A stretch of DNA of 64,000 bases from Arsenicicoccus sp. oral taxon 190 (GTDB lineage Bacteria > Actinomycetota > Actinomycetes > Actinomycetales > Dermatophilaceae). Both the position numbers and the translations under genes were made by a program. Within the stretch, counting starts at the first letter, position 1. Every line of letters starts with the position of its first letter. Location: contig NZ_CP012070.1 in NCBI RefSeq assembly GCF_001189535.1, positions 3,100,001 through 3,164,000 of the forward strand, written 5' to 3'. Under the pieces are notes generated by a model. The model saw only the letters and a list, made by a program, of their open reading frames with translations, made no database searches and was not told the origin of the DNA. Positions 17,785 to 26,002 of the stretch are shown piece after piece.

Positions 17785-18975
17785 TCATCCAGGATAGGCC
17801 CCGCAGGCGGGGGCCGGTCGCGACAGCACCAGACCGCTCGCCGCCTGCGCGAGGGCGACGGCGAGGATGAGCAGCACCGGCACGGTCCAGCTGCCGGTGG
17901 CCTGGTAGACCGCGCCGGCCGTCACCGGTCCGACCGCCGCCAGCAGGAAGCCCGTGCCCTGCGCGAAGGCCGACACCGCGGGCACGTCGTGCGGGTCGCG
18001 CTGCTGGGCGATGAAGGTGAGCGCGATCGCGATCCCCGCCCCCTGCCCGAAACCCATGACGACGACACCGAGCAGGGCGGTGGCGGCGCTGCCGAGGAGC
18101 GCGACGACACCGAGTGCGTAGGCCGCGAAGAACGCCGCGAGGACCCCAGTGGCGCGGCGGTGGGTCGCCATACGCGGTCCGAGGAAGCTGCCGGGGATCC
18201 CGAGGCCCATGTAGACGCCGAGCATGACGCCCGCGGTGGCCGGGGAGACCCCGTGGCTGCGCAGGATCGCCGGCAGCCAGGTGAGCGGCAGGTAGAAGCA
18301 CAGCGACTGCAGGCCCATGAACGCCGCCGTCCACCAGGTGCGGGGGCGGCGCACCACGTGGGCCATCCCGGTCGGGGGCTGCGGGGCGGCGACGTGGCCG
18401 CCGGTGGGGTGCCGGGTCACCTCGCGCGTGGCGAACCCCCACATCACCAGCGCCGCGGTGAGGGGGAGGGTCCAGATGGCCAGCGTCCACGACCAGGACA
18501 GGCCGTGCTGCAGCAGCGGGGCGGTGGCGGCCGCCGCGGCCGAGGCGCCGCTGATCATGCAGACCGTGTAGAGGCTCATCCGCTGCGGCACCTGGTCCGG
18601 GAACCGGCTGCGGACGACGGCAGGGAGCACGACGTTCATCACCGCGATGCCGAGCCCCAGGGCGATCGTCCCGAGGTAGAACGTCGGCGTGGTGGGCAGG
18701 CTGCGCACCACCACGCCGGCCGTGGTGAGGGCGGTGGCGGCCAGGAGCGTCCGCTCGGTCCCCCACCGCGCCACGAGGAACGGCGTGACGAACGCGAACA
18801 GCCCGAAGCAGACGAGCGGGAGGGTGGTGGTCAGCCCCGCGAGCGTCGGCGTGAGCCTGAGCTCGCGGCTGATGGTGGCCAGCGCCGGCGGCAGGCTCGT
18901 GATCGGCAGGCGGCACACGAGCGCCACCGCGACGAAACCGGGCAGCAGCCAGCGCAGGTCAGGGCGAGAGGACAC
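17785..18975 (-). CDS. MFS transporter, CynX/NimT type
   Basis: A 396-residue, 12-helix major facilitator protein. It opens with [30 protein letters not shown] and contains the mid-loop [20 protein letters not shown] between helices 2 and 3, resembling the cyanate/2-nitroimidazole (CynX/NimT) subfamily. It starts with GTG, 9 nt downstream of marR, and is followed at 4 nt by miaB. An efflux role under MarR control is likely; the substrate is unknown. Confidence 0.85.
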   Translation of the reverse strand: MSSRPDLRWLLPGFVAVALVCRLPITSLPPALATISRELRLTPTLAGLTTTLPLVCFGLFAFVTPFLVARWGTERTLLAATALTTAGVVVRSLPTTPTFYLGTIALGLGIAVMNVVLPAVVRSRFPDQVPQRMSLYTVCMISGASAAAAATAPLLQHGLSWSWTLAIWTLPLTAALVMWGFATREVTRHPTGGHVAAPQPPTGMAHVVRRPRTWWTAAFMGLQSLCFYLPLTWLPAILRSHGVSPATAGVMLGVYMGLGIPGSFLGPRMATHRRATGVLAAFFAAYALGVVALLGSAATALLGVVVMGFGQGAGIAIALTFIAQQRDPHDVPAVSAFAQGTGFLLAAVGPVTAGAVYQATGSWTVPVLLILAVALAQAASGLVLSRPAPACGAYPG

Positions 18976-18984
18976 CCCGTGACC

Positions 18985-19593
18985 CTAACCGCCGGCGCGT
19001 CGCACCTCGCCACGGCCGAGCCCGTATGCCGACCCCGCGCCGCCCGGTCTGCCCCTGGTCATGTCGTGGCGGGGGGCCGGGCCGAACTCCGCCTCCAGGC
19101 GCGCGAGGAGTCGTCCCAGCAGGGTGTTCAACGTGGCCACGTCGCCGGGGTCGAGCGCCTCCTCCAGCAGCTCCGCCTCGGTCTCCACCCGCCGCCGCGT
19201 GGCCGCCCCCCACGCCGCCGCACCGGCCGCGGTGAGCCGGACCGGACGCCGCCGGCCGTCCGCTCCCTCTACCGGCTCGACGAGACCCCCCCGGACCAAC
19301 CGCTCGATCCGCTCGCTGACGGTGCCCGACGTGAGCCCGAGCACCTCTCCCATCCGTCCCGGCGTCACGCTGCCCTCGTCGGACCGCGCCAGGACCGAGA
19401 GCGCCTCCCAGTCACCCACGCTCAGGTCGTGCTCGGCCGCGACGGTGGCGAGCACGCGCTCGTACTGCCGCGCGACGCGGCCGAGGCGTTGCCGCACCCC
19501 CTCCGAGGCGGCGTCGGCGCCCCCGGGGATGCTCGCGACCCACCGCTGCTCCTCCTTCCCGTACGAGTCCGTGGGGACCTGTGAAGCACCCAT
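18985..19593 (-). CDS. MarR family transcriptional regulator
   Basis: A 202-residue winged-helix regulator. The MarR core runs from about residue 40 (RLGRVARQYERVLATVAAEH) through the recognition region PGRMGEVLGLTSGTVSERIERLVRGGLV and the wing ADGRRRPVRLTAAG. The N-terminal 35 residues are extra. The ATG at 19593 is preceded by GGAAGG at a suitable distance, and a near-perfect MarR-type operator lies 20 bp farther up; the longer in-frame reading would run through that operator and is rejected. It forms a unit with the MFS gene. Confidence 0.88.
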   Translation of the reverse strand: MGASQVPTDSYGKEEQRWVASIPGGADAASEGVRQRLGRVARQYERVLATVAAEHDLSVGDWEALSVLARSDEGSVTPGRMGEVLGLTSGTVSERIERLVRGGLVEPVEGADGRRRPVRLTAAGAAAWGAATRRRVETEAELLEEALDPGDVATLNTLLGRLLARLEAEFGPAPRHDMTRGRPGGAGSAYGLGRGEVRRAGG

Positions 19594-19613
19594 CCCTGAC
19601 CCTTCCTCTTGTG

Positions 19614-19632
19614 TATCTTGAGACTCAAGATA
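19614..19632. promoter_or_regulatory. MarR-type operator (8-3-8 perfect inverted repeat)
   Basis: TATCTTGA-gac-TCAAGATA forms a perfect 19-bp inverted repeat upstream of marR and directly before the remnant SDR gene. Its length, dyad and position fit autoregulation by the adjacent MarR protein and control of a divergent partner. Confidence 0.75.
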
Positions 19633-19648
19633 TGAACCTGCGCGGGCG

Positions 19649-20170
19649 ATGCGGGTCACCAGGGCCGTGCTGCCCTCGATGCGGGAGCGCGGCAGAGGCA
19701 CCATCGTCCAGATGTCGTCCGTCGGCGGCGTCACCGCCAACCCCGGGCACGCGATCTACGCGACGTCGAAGTTCGCCCTCGAGGGCATGTCCGAGGCGCT
19801 GGCGTCGGAGGTCGCGGCACTCGGGATCCGCGTCCTCGTCGTCGAGCCGGGGCCGTTCCGGACCGAGTTCGCGGGGCGGTCGATGGCCTTCTCGACCCCG
19901 CTCGCCGCGTATGCCGGGACTCCGGCCGGGGCCCTGCGCGAGCGGTTTCGCGAGCAGGACGGCCGCCAGCCCAACGACCCCCGCCGGGCCGCCTCGATCA
20001 TCGTCCGCGCCGTCGACGACCCCGACGCGCCGCTGCGCCTGCCGCTCGGGCCCGAGGCCGTTGACCGGATCCGCGACAAGCTGACCCGCCAGCTCGCGGA
20101 CCTGGAGCGGTGGGCTCCCACGGGGCGTCTGACCCGCTTCGACGACGCGGGTGCCGCGTCCGAGGCATGA
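19649..20170 (+). pseudogene. 5'-truncated short-chain dehydrogenase/reductase
   Basis: 173 codons encode only the C-terminal two thirds of an SDR oxidoreductase: GTIVQMSSVGGVTAN, the catalytic YATSKFALEG (Tyr-xxx-Lys) and the PGPFRTEF loop. The N-terminal nucleotide-binding fold (TGxxxGIG, about 85-90 residues) is absent. The sequence before the first ATG is the MarR operator, with no ribosome-binding site, so a deletion seems to have fused the promoter region to the middle of the gene. It was probably the original divergent target of MarR. A functional short protein is unlikely because the cofactor site is gone. Confidence 0.75.
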
Positions 20171-20180
20171 GGCGCCGGGG

Positions 20181-21683
20181 TCAGGGGCGCGGCGTCGGGG
20201 CGACGATCGCGCCGTAGAGCTCCTCGAACCGCGCGAGCCGCTCGGCGAAGTGTCGGGTGGCCCGCGGTTCGGGCGCCTCGGTGGGGCCCGTGGTCGGGGT
20301 GGCGCGCTCGACGTCGGGCGCGAGCACCTCGAGGGCGTGCAGCGCGGTGCCGTGCAGGGTGACCCGCTTGATCGTCACCGGGGTCACGGGCTTGCCGACG
20401 GCGTGCGCGAGCAGGGCGAACAGCCCCGGCAGGTCCTGCCCCACCCGGCCGCTCGCCAGGAGGCGATCGGGCGCACCGGCCGCCTCCTCGAGCTGGACCA
20501 CGAGGCGGGCGTAGCTCAGCGCAACCCCCTCCATCAGGGCGCGGAAGACCTCCGGTGCCCGGTGCGAGACCGTCAGCCCCGTCAGGGCCGCACGGGCTCC
20601 CCCGGCCCACCCGGTCGACCTCTCGCCGGTGAGGAACGGCAGCACCAAGGGGGTGTCGGGATCGGGGGCGGCACGCAGGATCGCGTCCAGCTCGTCGCGC
20701 TCCTCGGGCAGCCGCAGGGTCTCCTCGGCCCAGCTCACGGCGCGGCCCACGTCGTTGAGCGCGCCGCCCACGAGCGAGCGGCGGTCGTCGACGCGGTAGT
20801 TCCACAGCCCGGTCGGCAGCGCCTCGGGGGCGCCGTCGATCAGGACGCGCATCGCCCCGCTCGTGGCGAGGCTGGCCACCACCGTGTCGGGACCCGTCGC
20901 ACCGTTGCCGAGGTTGCTGGCAAAACCGTCGGTGATCGGGGCGAACCACCGAGCCTCCGCGAGGGCCGGCCAGCGCCCGCCCACGTCGACGACCGGGGTC
21001 AGGGTGTCGCTGGGGTCCCGGGGCGTGCCCAGCTGCTCGGCGCTCACCCCGGCGACCTCGAGCAGCTGCTCGTCCCACTCCCCCGTCCGCCGGTCGAGCA
21101 GACCGGTCCACGCGGCCGTCGACGTGCCCGGGCCCGCGGTGCCGATGAGGCGGTGAAGGACATACTCCCCCAACGACATCCATCGGTGCACCTGCGCCGC
21201 GACGTCGGGGTGCTCCTGAGCGAGCCACCGCAGCCGGGGCGCGAGATAGCTCGTGTGGATGCGGGTGCCGGTGCGCTGCTGCACGTCCGCCTCGTCCAGC
21301 CGGCCGCGCAGGACGGCGACCTCACCGGCGCAGCGGGCGTCGGCATACGTGATGCAGGGGGTGAGCGGCGAGCCGTCCGCGGCGACGCCGACCAGCGACG
21401 AGGCGAAGGTGTCGATGGCGACGCCCCCGACCGGGGTGGCACCCAGCTGGTCGAGCAGCTCCTCGACGATCTCCGTCAGCTCGGCGACCACCTGGTCGGG
21501 ATCGATCGTGGAGGTGCCGTCCGCCGCGGTGGTGAAGGCGTGAGGCCGCTTGGCGCGCCTGCCCGCCGGACGTCCCGCCGCGTCGTAGAGCGCGCCGCGG
21601 CTGGCCGTCGAGCCCACGTCCAGGGCCAGGACGATCGGCTGCTGCGCCTGCTCGACGGCGATCTCGAACGCCGGTCCGCTCAT
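20181..21683 (-). CDS. FGGY-family carbohydrate kinase, gluconokinase-like
   Basis: A 500-residue sugar kinase. The N-terminal FGGY domain has the phosphate-1 motif VLALDVGSTASRGALYD (about 18-34) and IDTFASSLVGV. The C-terminal domain has the adenosine motif LLASGRVGQDLPGLFALLAHAVGKPV. The sequence looks closest to gluconate/xylulose kinases, but the sugar cannot be fixed. It converges with the SDR remnant and has no sugar transporter or regulator next to it. Confidence 0.85.
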   Translation of the reverse strand: MSGPAFEIAVEQAQQPIVLALDVGSTASRGALYDAAGRPAGRRAKRPHAFTTAADGTSTIDPDQVVAELTEIVEELLDQLGATPVGGVAIDTFASSLVGVAADGSPLTPCITYADARCAGEVAVLRGRLDEADVQQRTGTRIHTSYLAPRLRWLAQEHPDVAAQVHRWMSLGEYVLHRLIGTAGPGTSTAAWTGLLDRRTGEWDEQLLEVAGVSAEQLGTPRDPSDTLTPVVDVGGRWPALAEARWFAPITDGFASNLGNGATGPDTVVASLATSGAMRVLIDGAPEALPTGLWNYRVDDRRSLVGGALNDVGRAVSWAEETLRLPEERDELDAILRAAPDPDTPLVLPFLTGERSTGWAGGARAALTGLTVSHRAPEVFRALMEGVALSYARLVVQLEEAAGAPDRLLASGRVGQDLPGLFALLAHAVGKPVTPVTIKRVTLHGTALHALEVLAPDVERATPTTGPTEAPEPRATRHFAERLARFEELYGAIVAPTPRP

Positions 21684-21856
21684 GGGGGGCTCCTGGGGTC
21701 GGGGCCCTCCAGCCTAGGTCGGGGCGGGCTCGCACGACGGCCGGGCGCAGGGAGATCCCTGAGGCGCCCCTGAGATCGGGACTCCCCGGGAACATCGGTC
21801 AGGCCAGAGGCGTCATCCCTGGTGACAGCGCATCTTCGTGGTCCGGGAGGGACATC

Positions 21857-22267
21857 GTGCGGTTGCTGCTCAACCTGATCTGGGTGGTGTTCTGCGGTTT
21901 CTGGCTGTGGCTCACCTACATCCTCGCGGGCATCATCGCCTGCGTCTTCATCGTCACCATCCCCATCGGCGTCGCGTCGTTCCGCATGGCGAGCTACGCG
22001 CTGTGGCCGTTCGGGCGGGCGGTCGTCCCGACGCCTGGCGCGGGGCCGGTGTCGGGGGTGGCCAACGTCGTGTGGTTCCTGGTCGCGGGGTGGTGGCTCG
22101 CCCTGGGGCACCTGACCACGGCGGTCGCCCAGGCCCTCACGATCGTCGGGATCCCGCTCGCGGTCGCCAACCTCAAGCTGATTCCCGTGACGCTGTTCCC
22201 CTACGGCAAGCAGATCGTGGACGCGCGGATGATCCCGGCGGCCCAGCGACCGCTGCACTCGCTCTGA
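21857..22267 (+). CDS. YccF domain-containing membrane protein
   Basis: A 136-residue protein with two YccF repeats (LLNLIWVVFCGFWLWLTYIL, IPIGVASFRMASYALWPFGR; then VVWFLVAGWWLALGHL, IPLAVANLKLIPVTLFPYGK) and four membrane segments. It is an inner-membrane family of unknown function. The start is GTG with GGGAGG 6 nt upstream. Monocistronic, converging on recX. Confidence 0.88.
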   Translation: MRLLLNLIWVVFCGFWLWLTYILAGIIACVFIVTIPIGVASFRMASYALWPFGRAVVPTPGAGPVSGVANVVWFLVAGWWLALGHLTTAVAQALTIVGIPLAVANLKLIPVTLFPYGKQIVDARMIPAAQRPLHSL

Positions 22268-22313
22268 CGCGGGGACGCGCCCTCACCACCCTGGGGGGGT
22301 GCCGGGCCGAGCG

Positions 22314-23306
22314 TCAGTCGCGCTGGTGCTCGGGCGCATCGGCGATGGCGTCGCGGATGACGGCGTAGGCCACGGTCGAGCCGTAGCCCTTGCGCGCCAG
22401 CATGCCCGCGAGCCGGCGCGTCTGGACCTCCACCGCCAGGCCGCCCATGGTGCGCAGCTTCTTGTCGACCAGCTCGCGGGCCCGCCGACGCTCCTCCTCC
22501 GGGTCGACCTCGTCGAGGGCCGCGTCGGCCAGGTCCTTGTCGATCCCCTTCTTGCGCAGCTCGTGCGCCAACGCCCGCGTGGCCAGGCCCTTGGTGGCCT
22601 GCTGGGAGCGGACCAGCATCGCGGCGTAGGCCGCGTCGTCGACGAGGCCGACCTCGGTCATGCGGTCCAGCACCCGCGCCATGACCTCCTCGGGGCAGCC
22701 ACGCTGGCGGAGCTTGGTCTCCAGCTGCGCACGGCTGCGCGGAGCCAGGGCGAGCTGACGCAGCACGATCTGCCGGGCGACGTCCTCGTGGTCCGGCTCG
22801 GCGTCGACGGCCGCGGCACCGTCGCCCGGCGGGTCCTCGGCACGACCGCGCTGACCGGCCTTGTCCCGCTGGGGCTTGCCCCGCTGACCGGGCCTGACCC
22901 GATCGGCCTGGTCCCGCGGGGACTCGTACCGCGGGGACTCGTACCGCGGGTGCTCGTCCCGCGCGTGCTCGTCCCGACGGGTCTCGGTGGGGCGGGTCTC
23001 GCTGCGGCGGTCGCCCCGGTGCTCGGCGCGCAGGTCGTCCCAGCCGGCCGGGGCCGCGGCGGCGTCTGGCGGCAGGAAGTCCGGGACGCCGGCGGTCGGC
23101 GCCGCAGCCCCGGACTCGGCCCGCGCCAGCGCCTCCCGGGCGCGCTCCAACCTGTCGGGCGGCGCCTCGTCAGCCGAGGCTGCGCTGGTGACCGACGGAG
23201 CGGCCGCAGGCGGCGGCGAGACGGGAGCGGGGCCGTCGTCCGGGGTGTCGTCCCAGGAGGCGGCCCCGCTCCAGCTGCCCTGCCGCGGGGCGGTGGGGTG
23301 CGGCAT
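22314..23306 (-). CDS. recX: Regulatory protein RecX
   Basis: A 330-residue inhibitor/modulator of RecA filaments. The RecX three-helix repeats occupy about residues 175-325 (VARQIVLRQLALAPRSRAQLETKL, VARVLDRMTEVGLVDDAAYAAMLV, GLATRALAHELRKKGI). About 170 residues precede them as a disordered Pro/Ala/charged extension, much longer than in typical RecX. It includes a 5-residue tandem repeat R(D/Y)E(H/S)(A/P) encoded by four 15-bp units. It starts 5 nt after recA, so it is cotranscribed with it. Confidence 0.93.
   Translation of the reverse strand: MPHPTAPRQGSWSGAASWDDTPDDGPAPVSPPPAAAPSVTSAASADEAPPDRLERAREALARAESGAAAPTAGVPDFLPPDAAAAPAGWDDLRAEHRGDRRSETRPTETRRDEHARDEHPRYESPRYESPRDQADRVRPGQRGKPQRDKAGQRGRAEDPPGDGAAAVDAEPDHEDVARQIVLRQLALAPRSRAQLETKLRQRGCPEEVMARVLDRMTEVGLVDDAAYAAMLVRSQQATKGLATRALAHELRKKGIDKDLADAALDEVDPEEERRRARELVDKKLRTMGGLAVEVQTRRLAGMLARKGYGSTVAYAVIRDAIADAPEHQRD
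22921..22980. repeat. Four 15-bp tandem repeats inside recX
   Basis: Two identical units GACTCGTACCGCGGG (22921-22935, 22936-22950) are followed by two diverged units beginning TGCTCGTCCCG (22951-22965, 22966-22980). Because the unit is a multiple of three, copy-number change would keep the recX frame. Confidence 0.85.
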
Positions 23307-23311
23307 ACGAC

Positions 23312-24403
23312 TCAGAACTCGACCGGAGGCTCGACCGCTGGGATCTCGGAGACGGGCGCGTCGACCGGCTTGATGATCCCGAGCTTCTCCTTGATCTTGC
23401 GCTCGATCTCGTCGGCGGTCTCCGGGTGGTCCTTGAGGAACTGCCGGGCGTTCTCCTTGCCCTGGCCCAGCTGGTCGCCCTCGTAGGTGTACCAGGCGCC
23501 GGCCTTGCGCACGAAGCCGTGCTCGACCCCCATGTCGATGAGGCCCCCCTCGCGGGAGATGCCCTCGCCGTAGATGATGTCGAACTCGGCCTGCTTGAAG
23601 GGCGGGCTCACCTTGTTCTTGACCACCTTGACGCGGGTGCGGTTGCCGACCGCGTCGGAGCCGTCCTTGAGGGTCTCGATGCGGCGCACGTCGAGGCGCA
23701 CCGAGGCGTAGAACTTGAGCGCCTTGCCACCGGTGGTGGTCTCCGGCGACCCGAACATGACGCCGATCTTCTCGCGCAGCTGGTTGATGAAGATCGCCGT
23801 GGTGCCGCTGGAGGACAGGGCGCCCGTGATCTTGCGCAGCGCCTGGCTCATCAGGCGGGCCTGCAGACCGACGTGGCTGTCGCCCATCTCGCCCTCGATC
23901 TCGGCGCGGGGCACCAGGGCCGCCACGGAGTCGATGACGATGATGTCGAGGGCACCGGACCGGATCAGCATGTCGGCGATCTCCAGCGCCTGCTCGCCGG
24001 TGTCCGGCTGGGACACCAGCAGGGCGTCGGTGTCGACGCCGAGCTTCTTGGCGTACTCCGGGTCCAGGGCGTGCTCGGCGTCGATGAACGCGGCGATGCC
24101 GCCGTTGCGCTGGGCGTTGGCCACGGCATGCAGGGCGACCGTCGTCTTTCCGGAGGACTCCGGGCCGTAGACCTCGATGACCCGGCCGCGGGGCAGCCCG
24201 CCGATGCCGAGGGCGACGTCCAGGGAGATGGAGCCGGTCGGGATGACCTCGATCGGGGGACGCACGTCGTCCCCGAGGCGCATCACCGCGCCCTTGCCGT
24301 GGGACTTCTCGATCTGGCCGAGCACGGAGGACAGCGCCTGGAACTTCGCGTCCTTGGGGTCGGCCGGGGCCTTGGAACCCTTGATGGGGGTGATAGCTGC
24401 CAT
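23312..24403 (-). CDS. recA: Recombinase RecA
   Basis: A 363-residue DNA recombinase and LexA co-protease. Walker [10 protein letters not shown] is at residues 80-88, Walker [14 protein letters not shown] and L2 region [21 protein letters not shown] follow, and the tail is acidic. No intein is present. The start [11 protein letters not shown] is chosen because AAGGA lies upstream and the family begins here; an upstream ATG adds 14 unrelated residues. Expression should be doubly controlled: a RecA-NDp/PafBC-type promoter ends about 60 bp before the start, and a LexA box lies farther upstream. recX follows in the same operon. Confidence 0.98.
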   Translation of the reverse strand: MAAITPIKGSKAPADPKDAKFQALSSVLGQIEKSHGKGAVMRLGDDVRPPIEVIPTGSISLDVALGIGGLPRGRVIEVYGPESSGKTTVALHAVANAQRNGGIAAFIDAEHALDPEYAKKLGVDTDALLVSQPDTGEQALEIADMLIRSGALDIIVIDSVAALVPRAEIEGEMGDSHVGLQARLMSQALRKITGALSSSGTTAIFINQLREKIGVMFGSPETTTGGKALKFYASVRLDVRRIETLKDGSDAVGNRTRVKVVKNKVSPPFKQAEFDIIYGEGISREGGLIDMGVEHGFVRKAGAWYTYEGDQLGQGKENARQFLKDHPETADEIERKIKEKLGIIKPVDAPVSEIPAVEPPVEF

Positions 24404-24469
24404 GACTGCTGTCCTTGTCTCTCGTCGGATCGCGTCCACCGGCAACCCGTGACCGATGTCTTGGGTCAG

Positions 24470-24491
24470 ACGCTAGGAGCCACCACTGACA
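24470..24491 (-). promoter_or_regulatory. RecA-NDp/PafBC-type promoter of recA
   Basis: Reading the minus strand: TGTCAGTG (24491-24484), 8 nt, then TAGCGT (24475-24470). This is a full match to the core of the RecA-independent DNA-damage promoter consensus TTGTCRGTG-N8-TANNNT except for the first T. The predicted start of transcription is about 60 nt before the recA ATG. Confidence 0.8.
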
Positions 24492-24559
24492 GACCCTCCC
24501 TGGACCACGGTGATCTGTGGACGGTGCTGCGCCGGGTCGAGCTCTTGTGGATGAATCTA

Positions 24560-24575
24560 CCGAACATGAGTTCGA
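24560..24575. promoter_or_regulatory. LexA (SOS) box upstream of recA
   Basis: CCGAACATGAGTTCGA contains the palindromic core GAAC-N4-GTTC and matches the actinobacterial LexA box TCGAAC-N4-GTTCGA at all but its first base. It lies about 157 bp before the recA start and upstream of the PafBC-type promoter, probably overlapping a second, distal recA promoter. Confidence 0.8.
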
Positions 24576-24613
24576 CGCGCCGGGTGCGACACGCGGGCGG
24601 CATACGGCCCGGG

Positions 24614-24850
24614 TCAGTCCAGGGGTGCGTCTCGTCGCAGCGGGCGGTCCTTGCCGAGGCGCCGCTCGGGCGGGATGTCATAGCTGTCGCACAGCGCCAG
24701 CCAGATGGTGCGGGGGTCGATCCCGGCCGCAACCGCCTGGTCCACCGTCCGGCCGCCCAGCGCCCCCATCTGGTGGTCCGCCGCGACCGAGGAGGCGTAG
24801 GAGGCTCCGAACTCGTCGTCGAGGAGACGCTTCAGCTCGGAGACACGCAT
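24614..24850 (-). CDS. DUF3046 domain protein
   Basis: A 78-residue protein, MRVSELKRLLDDEFGASYAS then WLALCDSYDIPPERRLGKD, matching DUF3046, an actinobacterial family almost always found just upstream of recA. Function unknown. GAGAGG precedes the ATG. It could help place recA in the genome but offers no mechanistic clue; the LexA box and recA promoter lie between its stop codon and recA. Confidence 0.88.
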   Translation of the reverse strand: MRVSELKRLLDDEFGASYASSVAADHQMGALGGRTVDQAVAAGIDPRTIWLALCDSYDIPPERRLGKDRPLRRDAPLD

Positions 24851-24991
24851 GTCACGAGCCTCTCTCGTCGGGTCACGACCCGGCAACAGCGTCCACATGC
24901 TCAGACGACCAAGACCCGGCCGATCACCGCGGCCTCACCGCCTCTGACCAGCGAAACTACAGGGAGTGACCAGGTTGCACCCCGTCTAACC

Positions 24992-25007
24992 TGTGACATG
25001 GATCACA
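24992..25007. promoter_or_regulatory. CRP/GlxR-type binding site
   Basis: TGTGACATGGATCACA is a perfect TGTGA-N6-TCACA site, 85 bp before the start of the first WGxxGxxG gene. In actinobacteria such sites are bound by the cAMP-responsive regulators GlxR or Crp. Confidence 0.7.
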
Positions 25008-25091
25008 TCGAATACGCCCACAACCGGTTCACGAGGTGGGGGTGGCCTGAGTGCGTACAAGGACCAAAGCCCGTACGACGAAAGGAAAGTC

Positions 25092-25388
25092 ATGCGTCGC
25101 ACCACCATGCGCCTCGCGACCGCCGCCGCGATCGCTGCCGGCGCGGCCGGCTTCGCAGCCGCTCCCTCGACGGCGGCGGAGCACCACGCCACGTCCTCCG
25201 TCGTCGTGGTCGCCGCTGGCGACACCGGCGAGGACAACGTCAAGGACGACAACTCCGGCAAGTGGGGTCTCGCGGGGCTCCTGGGGGCCCTCGGCCTCGC
25301 CGGGCTCGTCCGCGGCAAGCAGGCCTACGACGACCGCCGCGCCCGCGAGGCCCACGGCGCCACCGCCCAGTCCACCAACCGTCACTGA
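25092..25388 (+). CDS. Small secreted/membrane-anchored WGxxGxxG-type protein 1
   Basis: A 98-residue protein. A signal peptide (MRRTTMRLATAAAIAAGAAGFAAAPSTAAE) is followed by a short polar region, then GKWGLAGLLGALGLAGLVRGKQAYDDRR. This is a Trp-Gly-initiated Gly/Leu membrane segment ending in basic residues, as in WGxxGxxG families. AAAGGAAAG precedes the ATG. An upstream GTG inside the CRP site would give a longer reading but has no signal-peptide logic. The tripartite motif-helix-basic pattern resembles protein-sorting signals. Function unknown. It is paired with a paralogue 31 bp downstream. Confidence 0.75.
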   Translation: MRRTTMRLATAAAIAAGAAGFAAAPSTAAEHHATSSVVVVAAGDTGEDNVKDDNSGKWGLAGLLGALGLAGLVRGKQAYDDRRAREAHGATAQSTNRH

Positions 25389-25419
25389 CCCAGAGCACCG
25401 AACGAGAGGAAACACCACC

Positions 25420-25860
25420 ATGCGTACCTTCCTGACCACCGCTGCCGCCACCTGCGCCGCCGCCGCTGCCTTCGTGCTCGCCCCCGCCGGCGCCGCGATG
25501 GCCGACACCTCCTCCCCCAGCCCCAGCACCTCGGTCACCACGACCACCACCACGACCGAGTCCGACAAGACCGGCCTGTGGGGCCTGCTCGGTCTGCTCG
25601 GTCTCGCCGGCCTGATGAAGCGCGGCCGCAAGGATCACGTCGAGCACCACGAGCGTCCGGTCCACACCGAGCGCGCCCACACCGAGGGCACCCGCACCGA
25701 GCGCATCGGCACCGACCACGAGACCAACGTGGTCCGCGGCAACGTCGACGAGCGCGACAACCTCGCCCGCGGCCAGCACGGCACCACCGGCCGCGAGGGT
25801 CTGCGCGAGGACCTGCGCGACGGCGACCTGGACGGCCGCAACGACGGCTTCCGCCGCTGA
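25420..25860 (+). CDS. Small secreted/membrane-anchored WGxxGxxG-type protein 2
   Basis: A 146-residue paralogue-like protein: signal peptide (MRTFLTTAAATCAAAAAFVLAPAGAAMA), Thr/Ser-rich linker, then TGLWGLLGLLGLAGLMKRGRK. Unlike protein 1 it continues for about 80 residues of charged repeats rich in His, Glu, Arg and Asp (ERPVHTERAHTEGTRTERIG, REGLREDLRDGDLDGRNDG). If the Gly/Leu segment spans the membrane, the charged tail is cytoplasmic. GAGAGGA precedes the ATG. Likely cotranscribed with protein 1 under the CRP-type site. Function unknown. Confidence 0.75.
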   Translation: MRTFLTTAAATCAAAAAFVLAPAGAAMADTSSPSPSTSVTTTTTTTESDKTGLWGLLGLLGLAGLMKRGRKDHVEHHERPVHTERAHTEGTRTERIGTDHETNVVRGNVDERDNLARGQHGTTGREGLREDLRDGDLDGRNDGFRR

Positions 25861-25913
25861 CGGACGACCGCGTCCGCCACGTCCGCCGCGTCCCTCGCAG
25901 GCGGAACCCACTT

Positions 25914-25951
25914 GGTCGGCCGCTCCCACCTGCGGGTGGGGGCGGCCGACC
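25914..25951. terminator. Hairpin terminator after the WGxxGxxG pair
   Basis: A 17-bp stem with one wobble (25914-25930 with 25935-25951) and a 4-nt loop lies 54 bp after the stop codon of WGxxGxxG protein 2. It also insulates the lhr promoter that begins 20 bp later. No T-tract. Confidence 0.75.
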
Positions 25952-25970
25952 TCGTGGTGATCAGGGGGTC

Positions 25971-25992
25971 TGTCGGTGGTCGGTGGCAGGCT
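25971..25992 (+). promoter_or_regulatory. RecA-NDp/PafBC-type promoter of lhr
   Basis: TGTCGGTG (25971-25978), 8 nt, CAGGCT (25987-25992). The lhr ATG lies only 10 nt after the -10 element and has no ribosome-binding site, so the transcript is probably leaderless. Confidence 0.7.
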
Positions 25993-26002
25993 GTGCCTCA
26001 CT

